From Leptobrachium leishanense (Eukaryota > Chordata > Amphibia > Anura > Megophryidae): a stretch of 64,000 bases of DNA. The notes under the pieces are model-generated. The model did not search any database and was not told the origin of the DNA. It worked only from the letters and a program-made list of their open reading frames with translations. The stretch is taken from contig CM019066.1 of the NCBI GenBank assembly GCA_009667805.1, forward strand, positions 117,728,190 through 117,792,189. The letters are read 5' to 3'. Shown piece after piece: positions 23,798 to 36,719 of this stretch. Made by a program: the position numbers and the translations under genes. Numbering within the stretch: the stretch's first letter is position 1; each line of letters opens with the position of its first letter.

Positions 23798-26085
23798 ATG
23801 TCTGAAAGAACAAAAAGGACAGGCAGACGCTCCCAGACACAGATAAGAGGGCAAGCAGCCCCTGTGTCGGGAGGCTGTGCTTCTGGTCGTGGTGGACGTG
23901 GTGCATCCTCTGCAGGGGCAGGCTTGTCCTTTCTAACTGGTGCTGGCCGTCTTAAGCAGCAGCAACATACAGAGGATTTGGTGGATTGGCTAACCAGGCC
24001 ATCCTCATCCTCCGAGTCCTCTGCCAGCCAGACTTGTAGTGCTTTACAGTCCCACCTCAGCTGCCAAAGCATCTAATGCAGCCTCCATGTCCACAGCTAC
24101 TCCTGCTGTAGCCTCGCTATCACACACGGAGGAGTCAGCTGAATTGTTTGACTACAATGACAGTGAGATGCTGCTTGAGGATGTGCAGAAAGTACAGTGC
24201 TCTGATTCAATCTCTGAGGTTGAGGAAGGGAGTATAATCAACCTAGAGGAAGGGGGTGCCAGTGATGACACACAAATAACTGGCACTCATGTTGCCCCAG
24301 CAGCTGCAGCATACTGCCAAGTTGGCTCCAGTGACGAGGAGATAGGGGGTGATGATGACAATGATGATGAGGTCACTGACTCCACCTGGGTGCCAGATTG
24401 AACAGAGGAATCAAGTAAGGAGGAGGGGGAGGAGGAGGCACAGCAGACACGAGACACAACATCCTCTGTGACCAACTGTAGCACTAGCCAGTCCAAGGCA
24501 TCAGATGTCAGAGCTGCTTCGGTGCAGAGCGCTGTTGTCTCAAAGCACACATGCAGGAACTCTGCTGTCTGGGAGTTCTTTAAGAAATGTGCAGCAGACC
24601 CCACCATTGCTATTTGTAATCTATGTCAGAAGATGATCAAGCGTGGCAAAGACATCCCACACTTGGGTACCACGTGCATGAGGCGACATATGACCACCTG
24701 CCATGCATCCCATTGGCGCAAAACTTTGCGTAGGTCCTCCTCCTCTGTCTCTACCCCCACTGTATGTCCTGCCATGTCATTGCCTACAACCTCCACTAAC
24801 AGGGATGATGCTACAGTAATGGATGTACCAGGTCCTTCCTCACAATGTGACAACATCCCATCAGCTGAAGATTTACGCAGTCAGATTACATTGCCGCAGC
24901 TGCTGCAGCGAAAGAAAAAATATAGTTCCAACCATCCCCAAGCACAGCGTCTAAATTCCAGCTTAGCAAAATTACTCGCATTGCAGCTGCTGCCTTTCCA
25001 GCTGGTGGACTCTGCTTCCTTCCGTGAATTTGCTGAATGCACTGTACCACAGTGGCAGGTTCCAAAACACCATTACTTTTCACGCAAGGCCATTCCAGCA
25101 CTATACCAGCACGTGGAAGACAATGTTATCCAGTCATTGGGAAAGGCAGTCAGCAGCAAGGTGCATGTGACTTTAGACACGTGGTCCAGCAAGCATGGAC
25201 AGGGTCGTTACATCTCCTTCACGGCACACTGGGTAACTCTGATTGCAGCTGGGAGGGATCCAAGACGGAGCTCTGTGCTGGAGCTTGTTCATCCACCACG
25301 CCTCCAGAAAGCTGCTTGTATGAGGTCTGTCTGCTACACCACCACCTCTCCCTCTTCCTCCTCCTCCTCCTTCTGTGTCTCTGGCAAAGTGGCAGTTAAA
25401 CCGACGCCTGACAGGTGCTACGCAATGGCTCAAGCAAAAAGATACCATACTGTGCTTGAGCTGGTTTGTTTAGGGGACAGGAGCCACACCTGGCCAGAAA
25501 TTCTGACAGCTCTGCAGGGCCAGGTGCAGAGATGGTTAACACCACGTCAGCTTCAGCTGGGAATGATCATCTGTGATAATGGCAGCAACCTTCTCTCCGC
25601 CCTACGCAAGGGTAAATTGACGCATGTACCATGTCTAGCACTCGTCCTATATCTAGTGGTACAGCGTTTCCTAACCAAGTACCCAGGGCTGGCAGAGCTT
25701 CTCAGCCAGGCCAGAAAAGTCTGCAGCCACTTCAGACGGTCATTCCCAGCAAGCGTTCGCCTGGCAGAAATTCAAAGAGAATTCCACCTTCCCACAAACC
25801 GTCTGATCTGTGACATGCCCACCAGGTGGAACTCGACATTAGCAATGCTGCAGCGTCTGCACAAGCAGCAGAGGGTCATCAACAAGTACCTGTGTGAGTA
25901 TGACACAAGGACAGGTTCAGGTCAACTTGGTTTCCCCCCCCGCAGTGGCTGATGATCAAGGATGCATGCACTGTACTGTCACCAATTGAGGAGGCATCGA
26001 GGATGGTGAGCAGGGACAGTGCATGCATCAGTGACACAATTCCTTTAGTGTTCCTGCTGGAACTATGTACTTTTAAATGTACAGT
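23798..26085 (+). pseudogene. hAT transposase with BED zinc finger, broken
   Basis: Starts MSERTKRTGRRSQ at 23798, a basic and Gly/Ala-rich N-terminus. A frameshift at about 24040-24076 leads to an acidic segment, interrupted by an in-frame TGA (24399-24401). The main frame continues (longest open part 24468-25952): a BED finger with Cys at residues 50 and 53 and His at 74 and 79 of that part, then the RNase-H-like core with TLDTWSS (Asp 1, near residue 236), IICDNGSN (Asp 2, near 371) and DMPTRWNS, the classic hAT motif (near 448). A run of eight C at about 25935-25942 causes another frameshift; the shifted frame continues with EEASRMVSRDSACISDTIP until a stop near 26085. The C-terminal Glu and dimerisation region are gone, so it cannot be active. 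Confidence 0.93.
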
Positions 26086-26339
26086 ATGACCAATACCTTT
26101 GTTGGTTAGACCTTTTGTTGGGACGCTGAGGAGGAAGGTAGAGACAGATGAAAAGCAAAGTGATACATCAAAAGTATACAAAAAATAGTGCATAGAATAA
26201 CTTTATTTCACATAGATCCCACTAACTATATTTCAAAATAAAAACCTCTACTGTAGACGATCACTACATATCCACAATTAATGTATCAGCATAAATATTC
26301 CCTGCGTATCCCCTTCACTACCAAAATCGACTTTACTCC

Positions 26340-26740
26340 ATCTTCAAAAGCATATGCTGTTACCACAAGATCTAATAAACTCAATCTGGTCTTATTCTGG
26401 AGCAATGCAAGCAAATTTTGTTTCCTGCAAATAAAATGAATTTGCCTATGGGCTCCATACAGTGCCCCTAAATTGTCAGGACATTAGACATTACAGCCAA
26501 AGGGAACATATGGCTTGGGGAGACACAGTAGTCTCAGGTACACTCTATCGGCAGAAACACTGTTTGGCCAGCAGATGGAGTCATCTGTCTGTCGAATCAT
26601 GCATAGAGTATGGAAATGTGCTATGAGGATTTTACAGCACATTCAGTCTGTATGGCTAGTGTAGCGTGGTTTTCCATAAAACCACTAGTTCCTGACAGTG
26701 ATTTTATGGAACAGCACCTGGTAGTGAAGGGGTTGATAAC
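26340..26740. repeat. Dispersed repeat family B, copy 2, with CTCF-like motif
   Basis: Second copy of the family at 20160-20580, in the same orientation. TGGCCAGCAGATGGAGTC at 26565-26582 occupies the same place as the CTCF-like motif of copy 1. Ends at AGTGAAGGGGTTGATAA. Divergence between the copies is high, so the family is old. Confidence 0.55.
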
Positions 26741-27072
26741 TAACACAATATTTCAATTATATTATCACAGCTATCATACATTTCTGTGGATCACTAAAAG
26801 GAAATAAAAGCACTGGGCAATATAACTTGGATTTAATAACACTGATTCTAGATCTTGCAAAAGGGAATAAGCAATTAGGTCAAGCCTGTTGACATTGTAT
26901 TTTGTATTATTATTGCAGCATTTCTCAGAGTGCCTAAACAGATATGTATGTATGTATGTATGCAAGGCATTTATTAGAATTTATTAAAAAATAAATTGTA
27001 TTACACCTGGATCCACTAAACTATATGAATATAAAAAAGATAATCACCCGTTGTTCACCTGTAGGGTAAATT
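26741..27072. other. Spacer with TATG microsatellite
   Basis: Contains (TATG)n at about 26944-26960; otherwise AT-rich and featureless. Confidence 0.5.
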
Positions 27073-28205
27073 ATTATTATTATTATTATTCTTTATTTAT
27101 AAAGCGCCAGCATATTCCGCAGCGCTGTACAATAAGCACAGTATAGACAGGGTTACAATACATTGAACAACATTTGACAAACAGTACAGGAGGAGATGAG
27201 GGCCCTATTCCCGTAGGAACTCACAATCTAGGAGGGTTGGGGTTGGAAACAGGAGGAGAGGACTGTAAGGTGAGAGTGATTGATGGTTGCATCAGTGAGT
27301 AGGGTGGTAGGCTTCCCTAAATAGGAATGTTTTCAGGGAGCGTTTGAAGGAAGAGAAGTTAGGGGAAAGTCTGACAGCACGAGGGAGAGCGTTCCAAGAG
27401 TGGGGCTGCGCGTGAGAAATCTGCAGTCTATCACGGGAAGAGGTGATGCGGGGAGAAGCTAGGCGCAGGTCACTGTTTGACCTTAGGGAGCGGGCTGGGG
27501 TGTATTTGTGATTAGTGAGGACAGGTAGTGGGGCGCTGAGGCTAGGGAGATGAGCGCATTCTGCGGCCACCGTCAAATGTACGTCGATGCGTGCGCACGC
27601 ATTTTTTCACGGAATACGCTTAAGTGGTCAGACGATGCGCAATTCTGGACGTATTTCATGATGGTGGGGTAAAAAGAAGTCTAGGGAAATCCGGCTGTTT
27701 GAACGTTATGTGCCGCATGCAGGCTGACGTCTCCTAATCACGCACACACGCTGCTATGGGCCGCAGCGCACTTTGTACGTCAGTAGCAGCGGTTCACGTT
27801 CTGATAAAATGCGTTCATTTGCTGTTGCGTGGTGTCGGCGCACTTTCGTACGCACGTACTGCGTATATTGGCCGTCATTGGCCGTTATGTGCTGCTAACT
27901 GCCGCTGATTTAGTGCGCCTGCACGCGCTTCCGACTGCCCCACTCTGACCCTAGCCTTAGTTAGTGAGGGTTTTGTAGGTAAGGATAAGGATTTTGAACT
28001 TAATTCTGCAGTGGATGGGGAGCCAGTGAAGGGACTCGCAGAGGGGAGCGGCAGAGACAGAGCGGCGGGTGAGGTGAATTAGCCTGGCGGAGGCGTTCAG
28101 GATGGATTGTAGGGGGGAGAGGCGGGACAGAGGGAGGCCAGATAAGAGATTATTGCAATAGTCGAGTCGGGAGATTACCAGGGCGTGTATGAGTTGTAAA
28201 TGCAT
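27073..28205 (-). mobile_element. L2-type LINE 3' part, split by a Harbinger-like MITE
   Basis: On the minus strand, 28205-27957 encodes the end of the reverse-transcriptase region: HALVISRLDYCNNLLSGLP, LQSILNASARLIHLT and LHWLPIHCRIKFKILILTYK, all typical of L2/CR1-group LINEs. The frame is then broken by inserted DNA (about 27550-27956). It resumes at 27549 with LPVLTNHKYTPARSLRSN and SWNALPRAVRLSP, and ends near 27292. The untranslated tail finishes GCGCTTTATAAATAAAG plus (AAT)n at 27073-27100. The tail matches 7583-8027 closely. The 5' part of the LINE is missing. Confidence 0.85.
27550..27956. mobile_element. Harbinger-like MITE inserted in the L2 LINE
   Basis: The right end CTCTGACCCTAGCC (to 27956) followed by TTA fits the GGCTAGGGTCAGAC family. 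The interior shares CACGGAATACGC, GACGATGCGCA, GGACGT and GACGTC(T)CC..AATCACGC blocks in the same order as the copy at 49869. The left end is degraded: GGCTAGGGAGATGAGCGC at 27540 could be the old terminus or LINE sequence, so the boundary is approximate. It clearly interrupts the LINE reading frame and is therefore younger. Confidence 0.7.
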
Positions 28206-31090
28206 AAGCTCACATTCTAAATAACAAATATAACATTTTTACATACATTGCAACAAACAACTCGTCAACCACATTACTAGTGAAAGATACACCTAACCCC
28301 CTGATTGATTCTGGGGGAGAGGTCATGGAAATTTGTGGTATAATACTTTACTAGTGTGTGCTCCCATATATACTGTACATGTTCCTTTGCATTGTGTGTT
28401 TTGTATTTGAAGATATTGGGTGAGGGATACACTCAACGGTGAGCTGCATGCATCTTCAATCTATTTTATCGATCATATTTATTTTGGATATTAAATTGTT
28501 GCGCCTTCACAACACTTAACTTCCATTTGGGTAATCAAAGATACACCATGGTCCTGATACAGAACCTAAGCCCCTGGGGGTTACATTCCAAGCCTGACCC
28601 ACTAACACCTGCATAGACTTTAATGGCTCTGGTGGGTTTACCAGAGCTCTGGTTACATTTACACATATCTACAACAAAGAGCACAAGGTATGTTGTGTAT
28701 ATAATAAAACGTGGAGACTTTCCATTGCATCAAAATCTGAATAACTAAAGAACTTTGCAGCAGCCTCCCAGATATCTTTCAAGATCATCTACCCAAAACC
28801 TCATACAGATCATTTTACTAAGCAGATACTGCTCCCTTATCTTTGAATATGATGAGGTAAAATTTTAAAAATGTTGATGCAATGTAGGACTAAGGTCCTA
28901 GGGCCTTGGTTTCAGTCAGTCCAGGCACAGCATCACAAGGTGGTGGAGGTTACATGGAAAAAAGTCTGTCAGGCAGACGGTGCCTCCGTTACTGTGGTAG
29001 TAAAATCTAAGCATTGCAGTCTACAAGACCCAACATATCTGTATAAATGCCCAGTCCCTCAATATTCAGAATGTGGTAAAGTCATCGAAAGGAAAAAGGC
29101 CTTGCTCCCTGAAAAGGTATAATAACCATTTTAACACCTTTCTTTTAGAATGAATGTTGGGATAAGGAAGGTTCGGATCTGCCAGCTTGGACTCAAAACT
29201 CATCCAATATCTCTTCTCCATTAAGAAGTGGCATTACTATCACAGTAGTTTTAATTTTGTTTTGCTATAATATCCTGTTAACGTTTGACCTGACAATCCT
29301 GTTCATTAAGGTTTAAAAATTATAGGGAGGCCGAAGAAAAGGCATAATTTTGGTGAAATGGATTCCACCAATCCAAGACAGCGCATATTTATCCGATTAT
29401 TAATATACACCCTGAGCCGGTCTTCCGTAAGGCTGGATAGCTGGCCACATTGCTCCTGTCTCTAACAGGGGCCGGCTCTATGTTTCTTTCTTTTTGTGCT
29501 GCTTACATTCTCGAGAGTCTGATTTTAAGCCAAGAGTCATCCCGTCTTTATTTTCCTCGCTGTACTGCTGATCTTATGCAACACACAGATGTACAGTAGT
29601 AGAAATAGCCTATAATTAAACCTCGACTCATCTCGAATTGCTTTCTCTCATTTCTGTTTGGCAAAAGATGTAGTTTAGTAAGTGAAGTTAGGCAAAAGTA
29701 TTTGTGTTTACACAGAAACATATTGAGAGTCAAGATGCATGTGGCCATGATAACGCATACATTGCAAATTTAGTAGAGTTCTTTTTTTAACAGCTGCAGC
29801 AATCTCTCTGACACAACAAAATCTATTGTATTTAAAGGATATGATAATTGTGTGCAATCATGCCTTTCAGAAATTCTTGCAAGTTTAATTTGTTTTGAAA
29901 ACTAATTGGTGCATTAAAAGTCTCCCCTCAAAGCTTTACGACTTGCAAAGCTTTGAATAGATTTATAATACAAAGCCTGCCAGCATCTGCCTAATATATA
30001 ACAATAAACGTTATTACTATTAGGTAATTGCGGAGACCTTACCTACATCTTTTCAATATCTTGTAATAGTTGATCAACGCTAAATAATCTTTTTTTTTTA
30101 AATAGCCCAGTTGATTGTCGTTATTATTTTTAAAAACATTTTTAGTACTATCAGTGGTGAATGAATTCCAACTTTTACATATCAAGCAAGCGCACATTAC
30201 CTAGCACTCCACTGTTGATTGCTTGCATAAAATATGCCTTGCAGCTCTTAACTCAACTAAACTGCAGTTGCGTGCAGATGTTGTTCCCCGCAGCTAAAGA
30301 GTAGTAAAAGACATATGCTCATTTTTTCACAGTAGGGACAAAAATAGACACGACACTTCATTTGTCATGTACTGCATATAAAACAGCAGATATTCTAAAA
30401 TATTTTGTTCACAGCTGACCTGAGCTGGGGAATTGATTACTTAGCTTCCCTTCAGACTTGTTATAATGATCATTAAATTGTGTATTTCTTTATTTAATTA
30501 TTGTTACTTTTTCAATTTGGATTGGATAATGCTATGGATGCATAATGTTATTTTTAAAGCAAAGTTGGATGACTAATGAAGAATAAGATTTACGTTATTC
30601 ATCACAATTTGGTCAATTTGGCTTTTCGTATCCATGCAGCTGCATCTTTTGATAAACATTAGCAATATCAACTAAATAGGACATAAGGGAGAAAGCACTT
30701 TGCTATCCTTGCAAATCCCAACTGAGGACATTTAAATGATATTATGTCAAGTCAAGCAAATTAGCATTTTTTGTTTATTATAAAATTGCTTATAAAGTAT
30801 TTTACCATTTGGGATTTAGGTAACAGTTTAAAAAGTACATTAATACAATGGTTGTTTGCCCCTGTAATGGATTTGCTAGGATAGCAGAGACGGCTGTCTC
30901 CAGCTTCGTATTGCTGATCTCAATAATATATAAGAAGTTTGTCATGGTGTTCCTGAAGATTAATAAAAGATGTGAAAATGTGTTCACTACTTAATTAGAT
31001 AGGACATTTATTTGAAATCGAAAAGAACATTTCTTCTAGGGATGCATGCTATGTTGCTTTGTTTTGAATCCTACTTTTATTGACAGCTAA
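28206..31090. other. Long single-copy region
   Basis: Nearly 2.9 kb with no recognised transposon ends. An 83-codon open frame at 28871-29122 has no domain I know. From about 29500 onwards the DNA is AT-rich, with balanced composition and no repeat similarity to the rest of the window. This is the largest repeat-poor stretch here and the best place to look for host regulatory or intronic sequence. Confidence 0.45.
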
Positions 31091-32351
31091 GGGGTTATTC
31101 ACTAACCACTATTATCAAATGAAATAACAGTGGTTTTATTTCGCAAAACTTTGGCGAGCTAATGTAGATCAAGTAGGATGAAACTACAGTGAACTCCCAA
31201 ATTAGGGAAGTCCCATCGTAATTTACACCATAGTTTTGGGTCACTGTAGTTCAGTATGGATTTCACTGTAGTTTTCACCATAGTTTCAGCATGTTATCTG
31301 GAATTTTTGACCATTGTTTTTATTGCATATTCCGTGGGAGTTCGATGAACATCGCCAACAACAACAAAAAAAAATCGCTGACGAATGCCCACCATCGTTG
31401 CCAATAATAAAGGAACAATGCTAGAGGAAGAATAGCTGCAAGTTATTTACGGATTAATTAATTTTTCAACTGCTCTTTGTTTCTTTGGATAGCCACCTCT
31501 CATTTCCGTGCTCTCCATTCCCCACACTTCGGCGAGTTCGATTCGAGGACCCTGCGGTGAATTCAGCATTCACTGCATGGTCCCTGAAGTGCAGTGAATC
31601 GACCCACCAAACAAATCGAAAAACCGTCGCATCGATCCGAAAAAACACCGAAAACCCGCCAAATGCATCCGATGATCTGCTGCAAAACCGCTGAATCAAT
31701 CCAAAAAAAGCCGACGACGCGCCGAACAGAGTGCCAACCAGCCACCGGAAAAATCCGACAAGCCACTGTACGGGGTAAAAAAGAAAAAAAACAAGAAACA
31801 ACCGCAACTTTTAAAAGCCGTTTTCAAAGTACAGCATGCCAATGCCTGTGATTAATATATAAGGTCCTATCAATAATAATAAAAAGGCCTATTACAAAAA
31901 AAGCCATATAAAAAATAAAAAAAATCGGAAGCAATAGTTCGCCAAAAAAATCCCGAAAAGGCCAAAAAAAAACAAAAAAATAGTCTTTTTGCTGCAAATT
32001 AAAAAAATAAATCATTGAATAAATATTTGATAAAAAGGGGGAATTATTTTAACACTGAAACCTAAGGAGTTAAAACCTATACCTGATTAAACCTGTTGAA
32101 TGAAACCACCGAACATCAGGGCATTTCACTGACATTTTGGTGCTGTTTGGCGTTCTTTGAATAGATTAACCATTACTTCTCTATGGGGAGTTCACTGCCA
32201 CCAAGGTTAACCATATTTCGCTGGCAGTTTGCCAATATTTGGTGAACTGCCAGTTTTTTGAATAGCCGAATGGCCACGAAATTGCACTGTATTTGGAAAT
32301 TCATTGTTCGGTGCAATTTAGGAGCCAATTCGGTGCTCTTTGAATAACCCC
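31091..32351. mobile_element. hAT-type non-autonomous element, GGGGTTATTCA ends
   Basis: From GGGGTTATTCACTAACCAC to GGTGCTCTTTGAATAACCCC, inverted ends sharing GGGGTTATTCA. An 8-bp duplication is not visible. Interior features include CTGCGGTGAATTCAGCATTCACTGC near 31551 (an imperfect palindrome) and the block GAAACCACCGAACATCAGGG followed by GATTAACCATTA. These also occur in elements with quite different ends (54851 and 61850). Open frames at 31466-31851 are on both strands and lack domains. Confidence 0.6.
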
Positions 32352-32866
32352 GTATGTGTAAAATAAAGAACTTGCTCACGGCTTGGGAATTGAGAAGGTG
32401 AGTAATGGAAGTGGTTTTGTTAATTTTATATGTGTCAAATGGAGAATGTCAGTACTTTGGAACTAAATAAATAAATATAAATTAAAAAAATATATTTTAC
32501 CTTTGTGTCTTTTGTCTTTCTTTACATGACATTTTCCATGGTCATGTTTGGTATCATTAGAACGGCCAGACTCTGTTCTGTCCAAGGACACCTAACATGA
32601 CTTTGTGAGTTGTAAAGAATGGAAATACAGGGTCCAAAGTACCCCTGCTCTGCTCGCAGTGGTGAAGCAGCTTTAGTTTTAGATGGACCAATGTGTAATA
32701 ACGCTTTGCGCCATCACCCCCACATTTGGTTTCGGCATGGGAAATGAGAAGGTGATTTAGTGCAGAGGCATTGTTTGCTTTAAGATGTCACTTCTGAATA
32801 TATTTTGCAGTCATTGTGTGCTCTTTGGTTTGTAATATGAGAGCATGAAATCTATTAGTATGCGCA
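32352..32866. other. Spacer
   Basis: About 500 bp of AT-rich DNA without recognisable elements. Confidence 0.4.
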
Positions 32867-33801
32867 TTAACCCCTTTGCTGCTGAGCCATTTCACCTCTG
32901 TGTGCTGAGCTCATTTTTACCGCTTTTGCTCATCATGCTTAAACGTGATTTGAAGTCACTTTTTATTATATGACCCAGACATATTATGTATCCTTTTTTC
33001 CGGCAGATTCGGCAGATTCGTAATATGTCATTATTATATGTATAGGTCATGCCCTGCCTGAATATTATAACAGAAAATGCAATAATATTTTAATTCTCAA
33101 TCATCTACAGCGTGTAAAGTGTTTTTTTCCCCACATTTTATCATCTGAGCATTTGCGGTTATATGGTTTATGGGGTATAATTATTAAAAAAATTAGAAAT
33201 GGGAACTAGCTACTTTTTTTTCTAGAAAATTACATGATTTTTAGCGAAGATTGTAAAAATAAAATTTGCTAGTGCAGCAGCATTGTTCACATTATTATTG
33301 AAATGGGAACAATATTGCTGCAGTAATTAAAAAAAACACACAAAAAAAGACATCTTTATTTTATTTTCATTTTTTTTATTATTATTTTTATTTTTTCTTA
33401 CTTTGAACATGCTCAAATGATCAAATGATACCAAACCTGATCCCTCTAGCTACCGACGATCGGGTGATATGGGGGTTCAAATGAACCCCCTGTCTCCACC
33501 ATGGGATTTCCTTGGGAAATCCCTGGGCAGCTAGGGGTTCCCTGGCTAACTGACATCATCGTGCCATGCGCGATGACGTCAGATGATGATGATGGGGACA
33601 CATAGGTGGAGCTGCCATCCAAGATGGCAGTCCCCACTGGAACTAGGATCCCCCTACCCTCCTTTCAGACAATCTCTCGGCCAGAGAGGTGAGTATGGAC
33701 AGAGCTCCCAGCCTAACTGAAGAGGTGTGGGGAACGTCCTCAGCATAAAGCGGGAGACTATGAGGACGTTCCCCACACGCTTTCAGCAGTGAAGGGGTTA
33801 A
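32867..33801. mobile_element. piggyBac-like TTAA element with hairpin chain, copy P2
   Basis: Flanked by TTAA (32867-32870 and 33798-33801), with ends CCCCTTTGCTGCTGA and, inverted, CCCCTTCACTGCTGA. The left half is AT-rich and matches the elements at 60214 and 63555 (shared CTCATCATG, TTTAAACGTG, GACCCAGACATATTAT). The right half is a series of hairpins: GGGGGTTCA/TGAACCCCC (33471-33490), GGGATTTCC/GGAAATCCC (33503-33523), CTGACATCATCG/CGATGACGTCAG (33550-33581), CTGCCATC/GATGGCAG (33611-33630) and an 18-bp perfect stem at 33725-33778. No transposase is encoded. TTAA targets point to piggyBac-type mobilisation (known for the superfamily). Confidence 0.85.
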
Positions 33802-35689
33802 GCATAGTGTACACAGTATCTGTGTCTGGTGCCTTACCGTAGAACTGATAATAAATGAATATTGTATCTATGAGATAGAATGAAATTTGAGAAATGAAGT
33901 TTAGTGTCAGATCATTAGAAAGATATTGTATGCTATAAAATGTCCTTGTTTTGTAGTTAAAAAGTATATATTTAAACAGGCAGATTAAGTGAGGGATATG
34001 AAAGGGAAAAAAAGCAACTTTAAAAATGAGCTGTTGAATAAGGCATTTGAAGTCAGTACAGTAGGTGCTGTTGCAAATGAATAGCACAGAATATTGTTCA
34101 ATATCTTACCAATATGTATTGAAATATAGCTCCTACCTTTATGCCACAAGAGACAGAGAATTTAAATGGTACAGCAGTGAAATCTTCAGACATCCTATAA
34201 ATGAGTGAATGGTAAAAAGATAGTGAGGTTGAGGTGAAGGACAATAACTCTCAAAAGACCAAAGATTTTCTGCTTCATAATCAGAAAATAAATCACTTGG
34301 TTTAAATCTAATGTACAAGGAAAAAGGTAGATTAACTTTCAAAAGAAGATCAGACAGGCATTCAAATAAAATGTTCAAGTAAATCTTCTCAGTAGTTTTG
34401 TCATTTATTGCTCAAAATATGTAATACTTTATTGAAATCTCTGTAACTTTTTTGACCTTGTAGTCTTCATAGAAAAAGATCAAAATATCTAATTTTGTTA
34501 AAGCTAATCCTTGGTTTCCCATCTATATATTTATACAATCCATTGTTTAGATTAAGGAAGCAGGTGTCTCACAAAAGTCTGCAATTATAATATGTTCTAA
34601 TAGACTTTAATGTAGTGTATTACAATTTCAAAGCTAAAATATTTCCATTTGGATTATAGGATTTCTGAGGTTCTTTTGCAGGATAAGAATATGAGATCAC
34701 TCATAAGATTTTTTAAATAGTTTTTTTTCTACATTGCAACCATAAAAGCATAAGCATTACTAAGCAGGCAAAAGCTTCACATACTCACAAGAATGTGGAA
34801 GGCAGGTGGTGTAAACCAGGCTCTTAGTCTTCTCGATCTGAAAGCGTGTGGTATTGTTCTGATTATTAGTAGCCTAGAATCTCTAAGCAACGAAACTGAA
34901 ACGAAGGTAAAGGTGGAAGATTCTGTGACTAATCACGGATTCAGAAATCTAAAAGTTCCTGTAAATGGCTTCAGCACAGTGGAGCGGCAATATCATCACC
35001 ATTATGTGTAGAGGAACCTAGAGTGGATGAGTTGATGGACATGCCGCTCAAAATGGAAACGGAGAAAAAAACCTCAAGAAAAAACTATCCTGTAGCTCAA
35101 ACAAAAGCAATCAGGCATCCGAAGACCCCACACATCTTTGTTTGTAAAAAGGAGTCAAAGTGTAGAAAAACATGCACGTACACTAAAAACTAACCGAGCT
35201 CCAAAGTATTGAGCATTATCTTCAGGGTTGGTCCAACAGTATAGGAAATTAAGATATTAGCAAATATTGGTGCTGGTACCATTAACACTGTGCACGAAAA
35301 CTGGGGAACACACGTGTGCTGATTACGTTCTGCCCAATGAGGACAGTAATCCTACCTCCACAAACGAGAATAAGACGACGAGAGACAGAGAAATAGATGC
35401 GAGTAAAACTGCCGTACATGTCCTGAACAAGTTATACATGCTACACGTTACGCTTCAACATGCAAATCAACAAATGTGCAAAACTGTCTGTAACAACATA
35501 CAAGTTGATTTAAGTTAAAGCTAACGTAATTGATATGGGTTTCCCAGCCTTGAGACTGCACACATTCATCACATCTCATGCTGTGTTTAGTGTATTTTCT
35601 GCAAACAGGCTTTTTTCTGACAGTTAGGCATTAGTATATATTTCATCGCATCGCGATGTATCATGCGTTTTCTATCCACCTCCAGAACG
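33802..35689. other. Single-copy region
   Basis: About 1.9 kb with several short open frames (for example 34793-35011 and 35267-35518) but no domains, splice-supported exons or repeat ends that I can defend. Confidence 0.4.
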
Positions 35690-36272
35690 GTAAATTAATA
35701 ACAATAGTATTCTTTACTTATCTCAACCCACATACATCTCAATAAGCTCATACAACTCCATAACATTCAAATCGCTCAATAACTCAAACCCTCCTTACAT
35801 GTCTTCTTTACTCCACAAGCACATCCCATCTAGACCACGCACTACCAACTCTCACCTCCAAGACTTCTGAAGGGCAGCTCCGGTCCTCGAAAATGACTTA
35901 CCTCGCCCTATTAAAATCTCCCTTAATCTTTGGGCCTTCAAGAAATCCCTCAAAACCCATCTCTGCAAATTAGCGTACCACATCACTGACGTAACTCATC
36001 TCTCTTCTCACCTACTCACCCGTCTTGATTGATGCCACTTTCATGGCCCCACCATTCCTGAACCACTGTCACTAGTGATCCTGAAGGCCAATAAAACTCC
36101 TCTTGTCTTCCTCCACTCCAATCCCTCTAGATTGCAAGCTCCTATGAGCAGTGTCCTCCACACCGCTTTTCTCCAGCTTATGCTAGTTTATTTGTGTCTT
36201 GTTTCCTTTGGTAATTGTAAAGTGCTGCAGAAACTGTTGGCGCTATATAAATGATGATAATAATAATAATTA
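35690..36272 (+). mobile_element. L2-type LINE 3' end, second subfamily
   Basis: Plus-strand LINE tail: degraded coding sequence with CGCCCTATTAAAATCTCCCT and TTCAAGAAATCCCTCAAAAC (the end of an L2-type ORF2), then CCCTCTAGATTGCAAGCTCC, AAAGTGCTGCAGAAACTGT, TTGGCGCTATATAAATGATG and an (AAT)n run. It is related to, but clearly different from, the copies at 7583 and 36720. Confidence 0.7.
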
Positions 36273-36719
36273 TGCTGACCAGTTTTGCAATGTGATAACA
36301 AAACGCATCATGCTAAGATGTTAAAGGAACTGAACTTACAACATGTCAATCTAGATGTACTGTTCAACTCTTTTGCCTGGGTTTATAAATTTTTCTCTGT
36401 GAAGCTCATGACTTGTGTGAGCAGAATGCTCAACCCTGCTCTCCTCACCACCACCGAACTCAGGTTTCCTTCAGCACTTTTCTCTCCTTTTTTCCGCTGC
36501 AACAAGAAAGCAGGGCAAGTAGCATTTTCAACACCTGGGGCCTAGACTTCCAAAAAACATCAATTCCTCCTGCAGCCTTGGAATCTCTGAAAAAGAGCTG
36601 TTTCCCGTCTCCATAAGCAAATCAAACCTGCACGAACTATAAATTCTAAATTCTCTGTTGAAGTTTATATTTTATTTCAACATAAGGTATGTTGATATTG
36701 TTGACATTCTGCTGGCCTA

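Larger units (their letters stand above)
22742..26190 (+). mobile_element. Autonomous-type hAT element, 3' end lost
   Basis: The left terminus TAGGGATGAGCTGTTCGG is the same as in the non-autonomous copies at 1920 and 60086. Then come a 20-bp minisatellite (22846-22912), a 73/81-bp tandem-repeat leader (23180-23590) and a broken transposase gene (23798-26085). The matching right terminus is absent: transposase similarity fades near 26090-26190 and repeat family B follows from 26340. This copy may represent the source lineage for the TAGGGATGAGC non-autonomous elements in this window. Confidence 0.85.

Noticed and set aside
28871..29122. 83-codon frame with several Cys residues, possible exon
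   Set aside because: No recognisable zinc-binding spacing, and no convincing splice context; composition equals background.
31466..31851. Overlapping frames of 67-113 codons
   Set aside because: Inside a non-autonomous hAT element, on both strands, without domains.
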